DNA from: Chitinophaga jiangningensis
GTDB lineage: Bacteria > Bacteroidota > Bacteroidia > Chitinophagales > Chitinophagaceae
Direction: 5' to 3'
NCBI RefSeq assembly: GCF_900142605.1
Contig: NZ_FRBL01000009.1
Coordinates: forward strand, 409,064 to 473,063
DNA: 64,000 nucleotides
Shown piece after piece: positions 1 to 7,588 of the stretch. The notes beneath the pieces are model-generated. The model had not been told where the DNA came from. It made no database searches and saw nothing but the letters and a program-made list of their open reading frames with translations. Within the stretch, counting starts at the first letter, position 1. Every line of letters begins with the position of its first letter. Position numbers and translations under genes: made by a program.

Positions 1-7
1 ATGAAAG

Positions 8-45
8 AAGCCGGAGCCTTTAAATAAAGCTCCGGCTTCTCTTTT
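8..45 (-). terminator. Rho-independent terminator of the small lipoprotein gene
   Basis: A perfect 10-bp stem (AAGCCGGAGC at 8-17 with GCTCCGGCTT at 29-38) is flanked by T-rich sequence on both sides. It lies directly downstream of the minus-strand gene ending at 44 and could also stop plus-strand transcription entering the window from the left. Confidence 0.8.
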
Positions 46-190
46 ATACATTAAAACCGGCATGCGGCACCATTATCATGGCATGCGGCGGCTTTGGTGG
101 CCGGGGTGGTGTTGGCGGGCGCCTGGGTGGTACACAAGCCGCAACGATAGACAAAACAGCCATGGTCATGATAAAGACTAACTTTTTCAT
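44..190 (-). CDS. Short proline-rich lipoprotein (48 aa)
   Basis: This small frame starts MKKLVFIMTMAVLSIVAAC. It has a Lys-Lys n-region, a hydrophobic core and a lipobox-like VAAC, so Cys19 would be the lipidated residue after signal peptidase II cleavage. The mature part is dominated by Pro, Arg and Lys (VPPRRPPTPPRPPKPPH) and ends PHAGFNV. A strong terminator follows the stop at once, which supports a real transcription unit. I do not recognise a family; tiny basic proline-rich lipoproteins are common in Bacteroidota and generally uncharacterised. It probably sits in the periplasm or on a membrane surface. The length is below usual annotation cut-offs, so it could be missed by automatic callers. 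Confidence 0.6.
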   Translation of the reverse strand: MKKLVFIMTMAVLSIVAACVPPRRPPTPPRPPKPPHAMIMVPHAGFNV

Positions 191-387
191 ATAAAGCCAA
201 TTTGATTCAGGATTAGTTATGCAAAAGTGATTCCACCTTATCTTCCAAAGCTGTTTTTAGCTTAAAAAAACGGAAAAAACATATACATTTCTCCCCTTAT
301 ACTTGCCGATCTTTATGGCAAAGTGCTTGCCACGCAAGCATTCACAATATGGACAGTAGCCGGACTCCGGCCCCAATATCTATGACC

Positions 388-3300
388 ATGAAAAGATTAC
401 TATTACTATTGCTATTATTTTTCGTGTATTCGGTAGCGTTATGCCAAAATACCGTTTATGTAAATGCGAATGTCCCCAAAAGTGGTGATGGAAAGTCGTG
501 GGCCGGGGCTTATCAAACCTTAAAGGAAGCGATGCTGGAGGCTAATAAGGGTACGCAGACCAGCATTTACCTGGCGCAGGGCACCTACAGGTCCGACACA
601 AACATTCAGGGCTATACCGATCCTCATTTTCGCATTTTTACTTTTAATAAATCTGTGAGTTTATACGGAGGTTTCCCACCTACAGGCAATCCCGGAATGG
701 CTGACCGCAATCCTGCATTATACCCGACAATATTATCCGCAGATGTTAACAATACACCGGCTGACCCTTCGGATAATTCACTGGGTCTGTTGCTTTTCAT
801 AGGGAATAATAAGGATACTCTCGATGGACTAACGATCTCGGATGTAATGCCATATAATAGTTCATTTTATTACCCGGTGACGGTGGCCACTGGAGGCGAC
901 CTAACGATGAACAATGTGATACTCCGCAACAATCATACAGGAGCGATTTCTATAAATCAGGGTAAACTCAAAGCTACCAATCTTACGGTGATTGACAATA
1001 CTGGATTTATTGCCTTGCTCGATTTTTACAAGAGCGAAGTAACCGTTTCCAATTCATTAATAGCGCGAAACAACGCCAATATACTGTTAGGTTGCAGTAA
1101 CAATAGTAGTAATACTACCGGAACTTACAGTTACAGTAATATCACGATGGCAGATAATATTGCGGCGGCAGGCGTTTATAGTTTAAACCTCCTGAACAGA
1201 ACGGTAAATTGTATTTATTATAATAACGTGTCTCCCAACACCGGCCAGATGAGCGAATGGATGGGAACAAACCCTAATTCCGTGTTCAGCAATTGCATTA
1301 CGCAGTATGCTGCGAGTAACCCCGGGAAAAAAATTTTCCAGGGAGATCCACTTTTTAAGAATGCAGTTGCAGGCGATTATTCTTTACAGGCCGGCTCCCC
1401 CGCCATAGATCAGGGAAGCAGTGCTGAATATGCGCCGGGATTGGTATCACCGTCCATTAGTGGTATTCGCAAAGACCTGGCGGGAAATGCCCGGTTTATC
1501 GGCAATGCGGTAGACATTGGGGCCTATGAAGTACAGGGGCCGCCGGTTACAGGTAGCTGGGCATTAAAGGATCCGGTGCTTACACGAAACCAGGTGGTTA
1601 CTTACCAGCTCAGTTTCGACTATGATGTGCTGAAGTTGGTACCTTCCAATTTTACTGTCCACAACGGGAGTATTGTGGGTATTACCAAAATTAACAACCG
1701 GCAGTTTGAGATTGGGATAATGGCGGCTACCGTGGATAGTGTGCGTATAACGATGGAGAACAGCGATAGCACCTTCAGCAATTTCGGGGGGCTACCCAAT
1801 GTAAGCATGGCTTGCCTGCCGGATTACATTGCTCCGGTGGTTAACGCGAACGATACTACCCTGCTGGCTGATATTCATAATGCGCCGGTTGCTATTGTGA
1901 ATCAATTTTATTCTGTCAGTGATAATCATACGGTAACGGCTAAACTGGCTGTACAGGTAGCTCCCATTACAGTTTCCTGGCCGGGGCAGGATGTAAATGT
2001 AACTGCGACAGACGAGGCGGGTAACATTACGCAGCAGTCGTTCCGGGTTACCCTGAGAACTTTGGAGGCAGATGCGGTTCAAACCGTACTGCCAACGGTG
2101 CATGTGCCTTTTGGGGGAAGCATACCTGCGGGAGCTTTACCATCTCCCTTAACCATACATACAACAGACGGGCAGGTGGCTGATTTTCCGGTCAGCTGGG
2201 AGGTGAATAGCTTCAATAACAGGCAGGCAGGTACTTACCAGTTGCCGGGTAAGCTTACCTTACCTGACTGGGTAAGTGTACCGGCGGGTATGTTGCCTGT
2301 AATAACCTGTGTTGTGGAGAAGAGAAGAGATAGCACCATTAGCGCGCCAGCGTCCCTGAACGTTTCCTTCGGCACAGCGTTCACGGCATTGGCATTGCCG
2401 CAGGTGGCAGTGGCGTATACTGATGGTGCTGTGGTTAATGTGCCCGTGCAATGGAATGCCGGCAGCTATGACGGGAATAGGCCGGGAACATATACGCTTA
2501 CCGGTACCTTGCAACCGGATGCAAACAGTATCCTGCGTGATTCAGTGGCGCGTGTAACCGTTACGGTTAACAAAGGGCAGCAGGTGCTGACGGTAACGCC
2601 GGTGGCGGATAAACTGATTGGTGATCCGGCGTTTGCGCTGCAGGGCAGTTCTTCTGCAGGGCTTCCTGTTAGCTGGACTTCCGACAACCCGCAGGTGATA
2701 GCGCTTAATGGCAACACTGCTATTGTTGGCCAGCCGGGAACGGCGGTTATTACCCTGACTCAGCCGGGTGACTCACAATATGAAGCGGCGGTGCCCGTGA
2801 AGCTGAGCATAACCGTGAAGGATATACCGGCCCCGGTGATTAGTGCCAGGGGAAACATGAATTTTTGCGAAGGAGATAAGGTGACGCTGGCTACTACATC
2901 TCCCGGAAAATATCAATGGTACCTGGATGGACAAGCCATAGGAGAAGCCGCCGGTAATACACTGGAAGTGAGTAAGAGCGGGCAGTACAGCCTACAAACG
3001 ACACATCCGAACGGCTATACGAATGCAAGCAATACCATTAGCATTACTGTCTATGCCCTACCGGCGATTGAGATACAGCCTGTAACGGCGTCCATCAGCA
3101 AAGGCTTTACCGTGCAGCTGCATGCCAGTGGTGGCGATACTTACCAGTGGGCGCCGGCTGATGGATTGAGCAATGCCGGCATTGCCGATCCGGTGGCTCG
3201 CCCGGCGGTGACTACGACTTACACCGTCACTGGAATGAGTCAGTATGGCTGCTCCGCGCAGGCACAGGTCACCGTTACCGTCAAAGAGGATGACATCGTG

Positions 3301-3546
3301 CAACCCACCAACATTCTCACTCCTAACGGCGACGGCATCAACGACCGGTGGGTGGTGCAAAACCTGGATATGTACCCGGACAACGAGGTGAAGATCTTTG
3401 ACCGCAGCGGGCGTATGGTGTACCGGCAGTTGCACTACGCCAACACCTGGACGGGCGATTCCCTGGCTGAAGGCACGTATTATTATGTGCTGACGTTTGG
3501 TCCGAGAGGTAAGGTGGTGAAAGGATATATCACCATTCTGCGATAG
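388..3546 (+). CDS. Secreted beta-helix/Ig-repeat protein with type-B T9SS C-terminal domain
   Basis: A large cell-surface or secreted protein of 1052 aa from the ATG at 388. That start is preferred over an in-frame ATG 39 bases earlier because it begins a clean signal peptide (MKRLLLLLLLFFVYSVALCQ). Residues of about 25-385 resemble a right-handed parallel beta-helix of the DUF1565/pectate-lyase type, opening with TVYVNANV and ending IDIGAYE. Next come bacterial Ig-like modules, including two similar repeats built around VxVPVQW / PVSWEV, and an Ig/PKD-like segment with YQWYLDG and YQWAPADG. The last 80 or so residues (NILTPNGDGINDRW...YYYVLTFG) match the gliding-motility type-B sorting domain used by the type IX secretion system. 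Probable roles are adhesion or glycan binding; no catalytic residues were identified. Confidence 0.88.
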   Translation: MKRLLLLLLLFFVYSVALCQNTVYVNANVPKSGDGKSWAGAYQTLKEAMLEANKGTQTSIYLAQGTYRSDTNIQGYTDPHFRIFTFNKSVSLYGGFPPTGNPGMADRNPALYPTILSADVNNTPADPSDNSLGLLLFIGNNKDTLDGLTISDVMPYNSSFYYPVTVATGGDLTMNNVILRNNHTGAISINQGKLKATNLTVIDNTGFIALLDFYKSEVTVSNSLIARNNANILLGCSNNSSNTTGTYSYSNITMADNIAAAGVYSLNLLNRTVNCIYYNNVSPNTGQMSEWMGTNPNSVFSNCITQYAASNPGKKIFQGDPLFKNAVAGDYSLQAGSPAIDQGSSAEYAPGLVSPSISGIRKDLAGNARFIGNAVDIGAYEVQGPPVTGSWALKDPVLTRNQVVTYQLSFDYDVLKLVPSNFTVHNGSIVGITKINNRQFEIGIMAATVDSVRITMENSDSTFSNFGGLPNVSMACLPDYIAPVVNANDTTLLADIHNAPVAIVNQFYSVSDNHTVTAKLAVQVAPITVSWPGQDVNVTATDEAGNITQQSFRVTLRTLEADAVQTVLPTVHVPFGGSIPAGALPSPLTIHTTDGQVADFPVSWEVNSFNNRQAGTYQLPGKLTLPDWVSVPAGMLPVITCVVEKRRDSTISAPASLNVSFGTAFTALALPQVAVAYTDGAVVNVPVQWNAGSYDGNRPGTYTLTGTLQPDANSILRDSVARVTVTVNKGQQVLTVTPVADKLIGDPAFALQGSSSAGLPVSWTSDNPQVIALNGNTAIVGQPGTAVITLTQPGDSQYEAAVPVKLSITVKDIPAPVISARGNMNFCEGDKVTLATTSPGKYQWYLDGQAIGEAAGNTLEVSKSGQYSLQTTHPNGYTNASNTISITVYALPAIEIQPVTASISKGFTVQLHASGGDTYQWAPADGLSNAGIADPVARPAVTTTYTVTGMSQYGCSAQAQVTVTVKEDDIVQPTNILTPNGDGINDRWVVQNLDMYPDNEVKIFDRSGRMVYRQLHYANTWTGDSLAEGTYYYVLTFGPRGKVVKGYITILR

Positions 3547-3570
3547 CTTATAAAAAAAATGGTATATAAT

Positions 3571-3600
3571 TTTGTAAAAATCAAAAAATTGCTACTTTTG
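3571..3600 (+). promoter_or_regulatory. Bacteroidota-type promoter of the tRNA gene
   Basis: A -33 box TTTG at 3571-3574 is followed, with 18 bases between, by a -7 box TACTTTTG at 3593-3600. This matches the phylum consensus TTTG-N19-TAnnTTTG and lies 20 bases before the tRNA. Confidence 0.75.
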
Positions 3601-3620
3601 CATCCCTTGACACCGGAGTT

Positions 3621-3694
3621 CGGGACGTAGCGCAGCCCGGTAGCGCACTAGCATGGGGTGCTAGGGGTCGCAAGTTCGAATCTTGTCGTCCCGA
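3621..3694 (+). tRNA. tRNA-Pro (anticodon GGG)
   Basis: The cloverleaf is complete: acceptor CGGGACG (3621-3627) pairs with CGTCCCG (3687-3693) with discriminator A. The D arm is GCGC/GCGC, the anticodon stem CTAGC/GCTAG encloses the loop ATGGGGT, and the T arm contains TTCGAAT. The anticodon is GGG. The C1-G72 pair is typical of bacterial proline tRNA. The 3' CCA is not encoded. It has its own promoter and terminator. An AT-rich accessory region begins directly downstream, as expected for a tRNA used as an integration site. Confidence 0.95.
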
Positions 3695-3740
3695 CTTAAA
3701 GCCGAATTATTCTGTAACGCTTTGTTACGGAATAGGCCGA

Positions 3741-3780
3741 AAAGCCCGCAGATACAATATCTGCGGGCTTTTTCATTTTT
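3741..3780 (+). terminator. Rho-independent terminator after tRNA-Pro
   Basis: A perfect 14-bp stem (3741-3754 with 3758-3771, core AAAGCCCGCAGATA) with a 3-base loop is followed by a T-rich tract. Confidence 0.9.
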
Positions 3781-4011
3781 TCCGCATATCAATTTATTTC
3801 ATCGAATTTCAATGTATTTGCCGAGTAATCCCGTGAGTAAGAGGCTCCTAGATACAAAAATGTAGCAAGCGGAATAGTCTACAAAAACTTCATACAAATA
3901 AAGAAGATGCAGCAGATTTTGTTGATGCGGAAATAACATTTAAAATATAGTCGAAATTCAATATATTTAAAGCTTAAAACTAATATCCATTTTTCAAAAA
4001 TCGCATTGAGA

Positions 4012-5166
4012 ATGCCCCTTCCTGAAATTTTTGCAATCCCTAACGAATTATTAGAAAGAAAACGTACTGAAGATGATATATCTATCTTGATTGGAGAAAA
4101 TGGTAGCGGGAAAAGTTCACTTCTTAATCACATAGCACGAGAATACATTGATTCAAATATACAAGTGATAGCTATTGCGAACACTGTTCATGACAAATTC
4201 AATATAAAAAATAAAAGATTTTATTCACTAAAAGCGTCTGAAGGTAAAAGCATAGTACGAAAAGCACTTGTAAACTGCTTAGCAGTCGTAGCAAGAGATG
4301 ATATGAAAAGGCTTGGTAGTATAGGTAAAACTCTTGTATATGTTGGATTTTGGCCACTACTTGGTTTTAGACTCAGAGGATACGTATACAATGCTATTGA
4401 GAAGGTAAATCAGAATGAGGAATTAAGCCCGAAAGCTAAAGATGAAATCACTTATTGTTTAGAAGAATATCAAAGACAATTTGGACACAATGGCAAAACG
4501 GCAAAGGTTACGGTGGATGATAGAGAACTACTTCAAATTCGAGATTCTTATTTACTGACATTATTTAAATATGAAGCCGACTTAAGAAAACACAAGATAA
4601 TTACACGAGTAGAATTTTTCTTATATAGGAAAGACGAAACAATACCACTTAGCAGAGCTAGTTCAGGGGAGCTAACAATGATTACTTCATTACTTTACAT
4701 TACTGGAATTATCAATCATGACTCAGTAATACTAATTGATGAACCAGAAAACAGTCTGCATCCTAAATGGCAGGTTGAATATATTAAGTATATAAGTGAG
4801 CTTTTTTACTTGTATCAACCCAAAATAATAATTGCTACTCATTCTCCTCTACTAATTAATAGTACTGAACTATATTCTAATTCAATCAAAATTTATAAAG
4901 GTGATAAAGGGATATTTTCACCTCATTATAATGATTCCAACAATGTTGAAGAAATTTACCAAGAATATTTTGATGTCATTACACCTGAAAATAGATACTT
5001 ATCTGAGTTATTAGTAAAAAGATTGAATGAATTAGCAGATGGTACCATTTCACTATCTGACTTCGAATCTATAATCCATGAAATCTCCTTAAGTTCTTAT
5101 GACGAAAAACAAAAAGAGGTCTTGAATGGAATACTTGCTATGGGGAGGAAAATTAAAAAAGTATAA
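4012..5166 (+). CDS. ptuA: Septu-like AAA/ABC-type ATPase (PtuA-like)
   Basis: An ATP-binding protein of about 384 aa, likely the sensor/ATPase half of a two-gene anti-phage system. Visible motifs: Walker A GENGSGKS at residues 28-35, an ABC-like signature SSGE at 217-220, Walker B VILIDEPENS at about 239-248, and a switch His in ATHSP at 275-279. The middle (about 80-215) is helical and variable, as in OLD/PtuA-type ATPases. The HNH gene starts 6 bases after the stop, so the two are surely co-transcribed; ATPase plus HNH is the known Septu type I arrangement. The start is taken at ATG 4012; a TTG two codons upstream is possible. The gene is much more AT-rich than flanking genes and sits behind a tRNA, which suggests horizontal transfer. 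Retron-associated ATPase/HNH pairs look similar, but no reverse transcriptase is present. The symbol is by family resemblance only. Confidence 0.72.
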   Translation: MPLPEIFAIPNELLERKRTEDDISILIGENGSGKSSLLNHIAREYIDSNIQVIAIANTVHDKFNIKNKRFYSLKASEGKSIVRKALVNCLAVVARDDMKRLGSIGKTLVYVGFWPLLGFRLRGYVYNAIEKVNQNEELSPKAKDEITYCLEEYQRQFGHNGKTAKVTVDDRELLQIRDSYLLTLFKYEADLRKHKIITRVEFFLYRKDETIPLSRASSGELTMITSLLYITGIINHDSVILIDEPENSLHPKWQVEYIKYISELFYLYQPKIIIATHSPLLINSTELYSNSIKIYKGDKGIFSPHYNDSNNVEEIYQEYFDVITPENRYLSELLVKRLNELADGTISLSDFESIIHEISLSSYDEKQKEVLNGILAMGRKIKKV

Positions 5167-5172
5167 ATATCA

Positions 5173-5778
5173 ATGCCACTAACTGCAGAAGATAGGCTTG
5201 TAATACAAGCTGCTATAGAACTAGGCGGTAACATTTGGGAGAATGATTTACTGAAAGACATTAAGAGAAAAATCAAAGATCATTGCCTTACAACAACATC
5301 ATATCAATGCTGCTACTGCAGGACTGATTTCACAGATGAATTTAGAATGGTAATGGACATCGAGCATATATTACCTAAATCAATTTTTAGTGACTTTATG
5401 TTTGATGTATTTAATCTAAGTGTATCGTGCAAACGGTGTAACATGAGAATTAAAAAAGAAAGAACAGATTTTCTCCAAGATATAAATCAGGTTCGCCTTA
5501 GCCCTATAGACCCCGATCAGTACCTTATTAGCCATCCAAACCTAGAAGACTATTTTCAACACTGCGAATACTTTTCATCTACTCACAATGGAAAAAAGTA
5601 CATTAAATACGTTCCACTTACCGATAAAGGGGTTTTTACTTATACATATTTTGAATTAGAAAGAAAGGAAATTGAATGCTTAAGTGAAAATCAAGGGGTA
5701 CGGATAGCCGAAAATGAGATTTCTGAGAATATTCCAATAGACCTAACAAATGAAATTCGACAATTATTAAATAGGTGA
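5173..5778 (+). CDS. ptuB: Septu-like HNH endonuclease (PtuB-like)
   Basis: An HNH nuclease of 201 aa, the presumed effector of the pair with the ATPase immediately upstream. The zinc-binding and catalytic framework is clear: CCYC at residues 46-49, DIEHILPKS at 62-70 with the catalytic His65, Asn81 in NLSVSCKRCN, and a second Cys pair C86/C89. The C-terminal half (about 100-201) has no recognisable domain and may contact the ATPase. In characterised Septu systems PtuB degrades nucleic acid when activated through PtuA; that role is transferred here by analogy. Base composition is as AT-rich as the ATPase gene, consistent with arrival as one unit. The next plus-strand sequence is non-coding, so the system appears limited to two genes. 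Confidence 0.75.
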   Translation: MPLTAEDRLVIQAAIELGGNIWENDLLKDIKRKIKDHCLTTTSYQCCYCRTDFTDEFRMVMDIEHILPKSIFSDFMFDVFNLSVSCKRCNMRIKKERTDFLQDINQVRLSPIDPDQYLISHPNLEDYFQHCEYFSSTHNGKKYIKYVPLTDKGVFTYTYFELERKEIECLSENQGVRIAENEISENIPIDLTNEIRQLLNR

Positions 5779-5884
5779 GAAGATTAGGAAAGACAAATAT
5801 AAGGTCACTCATCTCTATTATTATCTTTCATTAAGGCATCAAGCTAGTAATATACTAATTAAATTATACAGTTTATGAGATAGG

Positions 5885-6010
5885 CTTACAGGTGCTTAGC
5901 TTTTCCCAATTTCGCCGCCAGGAATCGATCACCAGGGGATATTTTTTGTGGAATTGTTCTTTATTGTCAATAAAACTGTTTAAAGGTCTTATTTTTTTAA
6001 CCTTGTAGAC
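5885..6010 (-). pseudogene. Remnant of an IS256-family (Mutator) transposase
   Basis: On the minus strand, an open frame reads VYKVKKIRPLNSF, then IDNKEQFHKKYPL, then VIDSWRRNWEKLST. The segment KYPLVIDSWRRNWEKLST is characteristic of the C-terminal part of IS256/Mutator transposases, just upstream of the usual FF-YP-IR-YTTN region. Homology ends abruptly after the Ser-Thr, and there is no start codon or DDE domain. It is therefore a fragment of about 40 codons, evidence of past mobile-element activity in the island. The call rests on motif recognition alone. Confidence 0.6.
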
Positions 6011-6051
6011 AGTTTATTTTAAAGTCTCAGAACTCAAATGAACGAATGAAA

Positions 6052-6690
6052 TTACTTCTTTATAACACGGATTATGATATTACCAATCCTGTCTGCTTCT
6101 ATATCAATGTATCCATATTCTATCCCATCTTTCATTACTTCAATTTCTCCAGATTGTAGATCTTTCATCGAAACTGCAATGAGTGTTTGTCCGAATGTAT
6201 CGGTCCTCCCGATAAAAATATGGTTATAGAATACTTCGACATTGGATTGGGGAGTTCTTAAGGAATCAAGTACTGTAACTTTCTTCTTTTCATAAAGAGC
6301 TGGTATATTTAGAATTTTAGAGCTATCGCTAAGCATTTCTCTTAATAAGCCATTATCATCTGCAATTAATTTCAGCGACAACAAGAATCTAAGATTTTCA
6401 ATACTTTTAAATCTATCATTTGTTTCAATTGCCCTTAGAATTAGGGACGACTTTAGCTTTTCCCTTTCTAAATCCCGTTCATTGGAATGTTGAATTACAG
6501 AATTCAATAAGGAACCTATTATACCTAATAAGCCAGCTATAACTGCGATTAAATAAGATTGACTAATCCTATATTTTGACTTTATCGCATCACGCTTTAT
6601 TTTAATTTCAATTTCTTGGAGCTGGATTTCATGTTCAATTTTCTTTATCTCCAACTCCTCTAACCGGTTGGTTGGTGGTTGATCTTGCAT
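6052..6690 (-). CDS. Coiled-coil membrane protein of unknown function
   Basis: I do not recognise this 212-aa protein. Residues of about 8-38 are strongly charged with heptad-like spacing (LEELEIKKIEHEIQLQEIEI), probably a coiled coil. One transmembrane helix follows at about 46-66 (YLIAVIAGLLGIIGSLLNSV). Another charged helical region and a mixed C-terminal domain of about 80 residues (VTVLDSLRTP to the end) come after it. The C-terminal strands resemble a small beta domain, but no motif is evident. It is AT-rich like the ATPase/HNH pair and lies in the same island on the opposite strand, so it may be accessory cargo. Membrane anchoring with a coiled coil is common in island genes of unknown or defence-related role; that link is inference. 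Confidence 0.65.
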   Translation of the reverse strand: MQDQPPTNRLEELEIKKIEHEIQLQEIEIKIKRDAIKSKYRISQSYLIAVIAGLLGIIGSLLNSVIQHSNERDLEREKLKSSLILRAIETNDRFKSIENLRFLLSLKLIADDNGLLREMLSDSSKILNIPALYEKKKVTVLDSLRTPQSNVEVFYNHIFIGRTDTFGQTLIAVSMKDLQSGEIEVMKDGIEYGYIDIEADRIGNIIIRVIKK

Positions 6691-6772
6691 AGTATAGAAA
6701 TGTATAAACTGAATGAATGATCATTTTATATATTGCATATTATCCTTTACAAATTATCAAGAATAAAAAATA

Positions 6773-6958
6773 TCAAATACTCATTGATAACGATTTATTT
6801 TCCTGATGCGGAGACCAACCCATCAATATTTCCATTAAATATTCCATGTTGTCACAAATCTCTTCTATAGTTATTATATGCATTTGATTCCATTGAAATT
6901 GCCCTCCAAGATATAGGACAAACTTCTCTTCAACAAACATTATCTTCTCAGCTGACAA
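6773..6958 (-). CDS. Possible small hypothetical protein (61 aa)
   Basis: A 61-codon frame starts MSAEKIMFVEEKFVLYLGG and contains a mixture of hydrophobic and acidic residues (IITIEEICDNMEYLMEILMGW). No signal peptide, membrane helix or known motif is apparent. The stretch is very AT-rich and has no neighbours to support it. It may be a genuine small island gene, the decayed end of a larger one, or chance. Confidence 0.25.
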   Translation of the reverse strand: MSAEKIMFVEEKFVLYLGGQFQWNQMHIITIEEICDNMEYLMEILMGWSPHQENKSLSMSI

Positions 6959-7242
6959 GGAAACAAATTAGACCATAAATCCAAATACAAAATAATACTT
7001 TCTATTGCATTAAACAAAAACCATATACAATAACATAAATAGCAATCGGATTAAATCGAAACTTGAAATATCCTTATCTTTCAAAATTATCAAGAGGTGA
7101 GCTAATCTTTTGGGTATTATTTTATACAACTTTGACCTTGCATTCAAAACTTTAGGCTCAGTAGGTTCAATCCCATGAGCAGATACGAAGTTCTTTTAAC
7201 AACGCATTAAATCAAATAAATTACGATATCGAGGCGTCGCAT

Positions 7243-7258
7243 TGCCGTTCCGACTTAA
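7243..7258 (+). repeat. Near-copy of the tRNA-Pro 3' end (possible attachment-site remnant)
   Basis: The 16 bases TGCCGTTCCGACTTAA match the tRNA 3' end and its flank at 3684-3699 (TGTCGTCCCGACTTAA) at 14 positions, in the same orientation. The pair brackets the AT-rich block with the Septu-like genes. Direct repeats of a tRNA 3' end flank many integrative elements, but this match is short and imperfect and no integrase is present, so the call is tentative. Confidence 0.35.
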
Positions 7259-7260
7259 TT

Positions 7261-7290
7261 AAGGGCCTTCCTTTTAGTAAGGCTCTTTTC
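7261..7290 (+). terminator. Terminator-like hairpin at the island edge
   Basis: AAGGGCCTT (7261-7269) pairs with AAGGCTCTT (7279-7287) with one G-U wobble, followed by TTCATT. It follows the tRNA-like repeat just as the true tRNA is followed by a terminator, so both may derive from a lost tRNA region. Confidence 0.45.
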
Positions 7291-7307
7291 ATTAAATCTT
7301 ATTTAAG

Positions 7308-7334
7308 ATGAAGAAACTCCTTGATGCCTTGTAA
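7308..7334 (+). CDS. Leader peptide MKKLLDAL, diverged copy 1
   Basis: Nine codons encode MKKLLDAL-stop. Compared with the copies at 12046 and 14652, every base difference in the 27 bases is a synonymous third-position change, so the peptide itself appears selected. The following hairpin is degenerate here (only CTTG/CAAG retained). The downstream frame is broken by a TAG after eight codons and then runs open for about 47 codons to TGG-TAA. I regard it as an older or partly decayed unit of the same family. Confidence 0.4.
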   Translation: MKKLLDAL

Positions 7335-7588
7335 CACAAATTTGATTGGCAAGAACATTAGTATTATATAGGCAATACTCCACAAAAATTATCCTATGCT
7401 TTGTTACTATGTCACCACAACAAGTGGCTTAAGTTAAATGTCTTGATAATGTACAAAACTCACTGTAAAGTCGATTTCATCTCACGGACAGATGTTGAGT
7501 GGTAATGTTTATTAACTGTTTCATCACCTTTAAAATAATTCTAATTCTCGACCTCCCTTTTCGACAGTTTTTACCTGAAGGCAGCCAG

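Larger units (their letters stand above)
6959..7588. other. AT-rich gap at the right edge of the island
   Basis: No full-length gene is supported here. Recognisable items are a 16-base near-copy of the tRNA-Pro 3' end (7243-7258), a hairpin (7261-7290) and a diverged copy of the MKKLLDAL leader (7308-7334). After the leader, a second frame runs to about 7504 and ends in Trp-stop like the small ORFs at 12 and 14.7 kb, but it has no convincing similarity to them. The rest (6959-7240) shows nothing recognisable. Confidence 0.5.

Noticed and set aside
3683..3865. 60-codon frame starting inside tRNA-Pro
   Set aside because: It overlaps the tRNA 3' end and a perfect terminator, so it is not a gene.
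7150..7190. GGTTCAATCCC as the T-loop of a tRNA
   Set aside because: No acceptor, D or anticodon stems can be formed around it.
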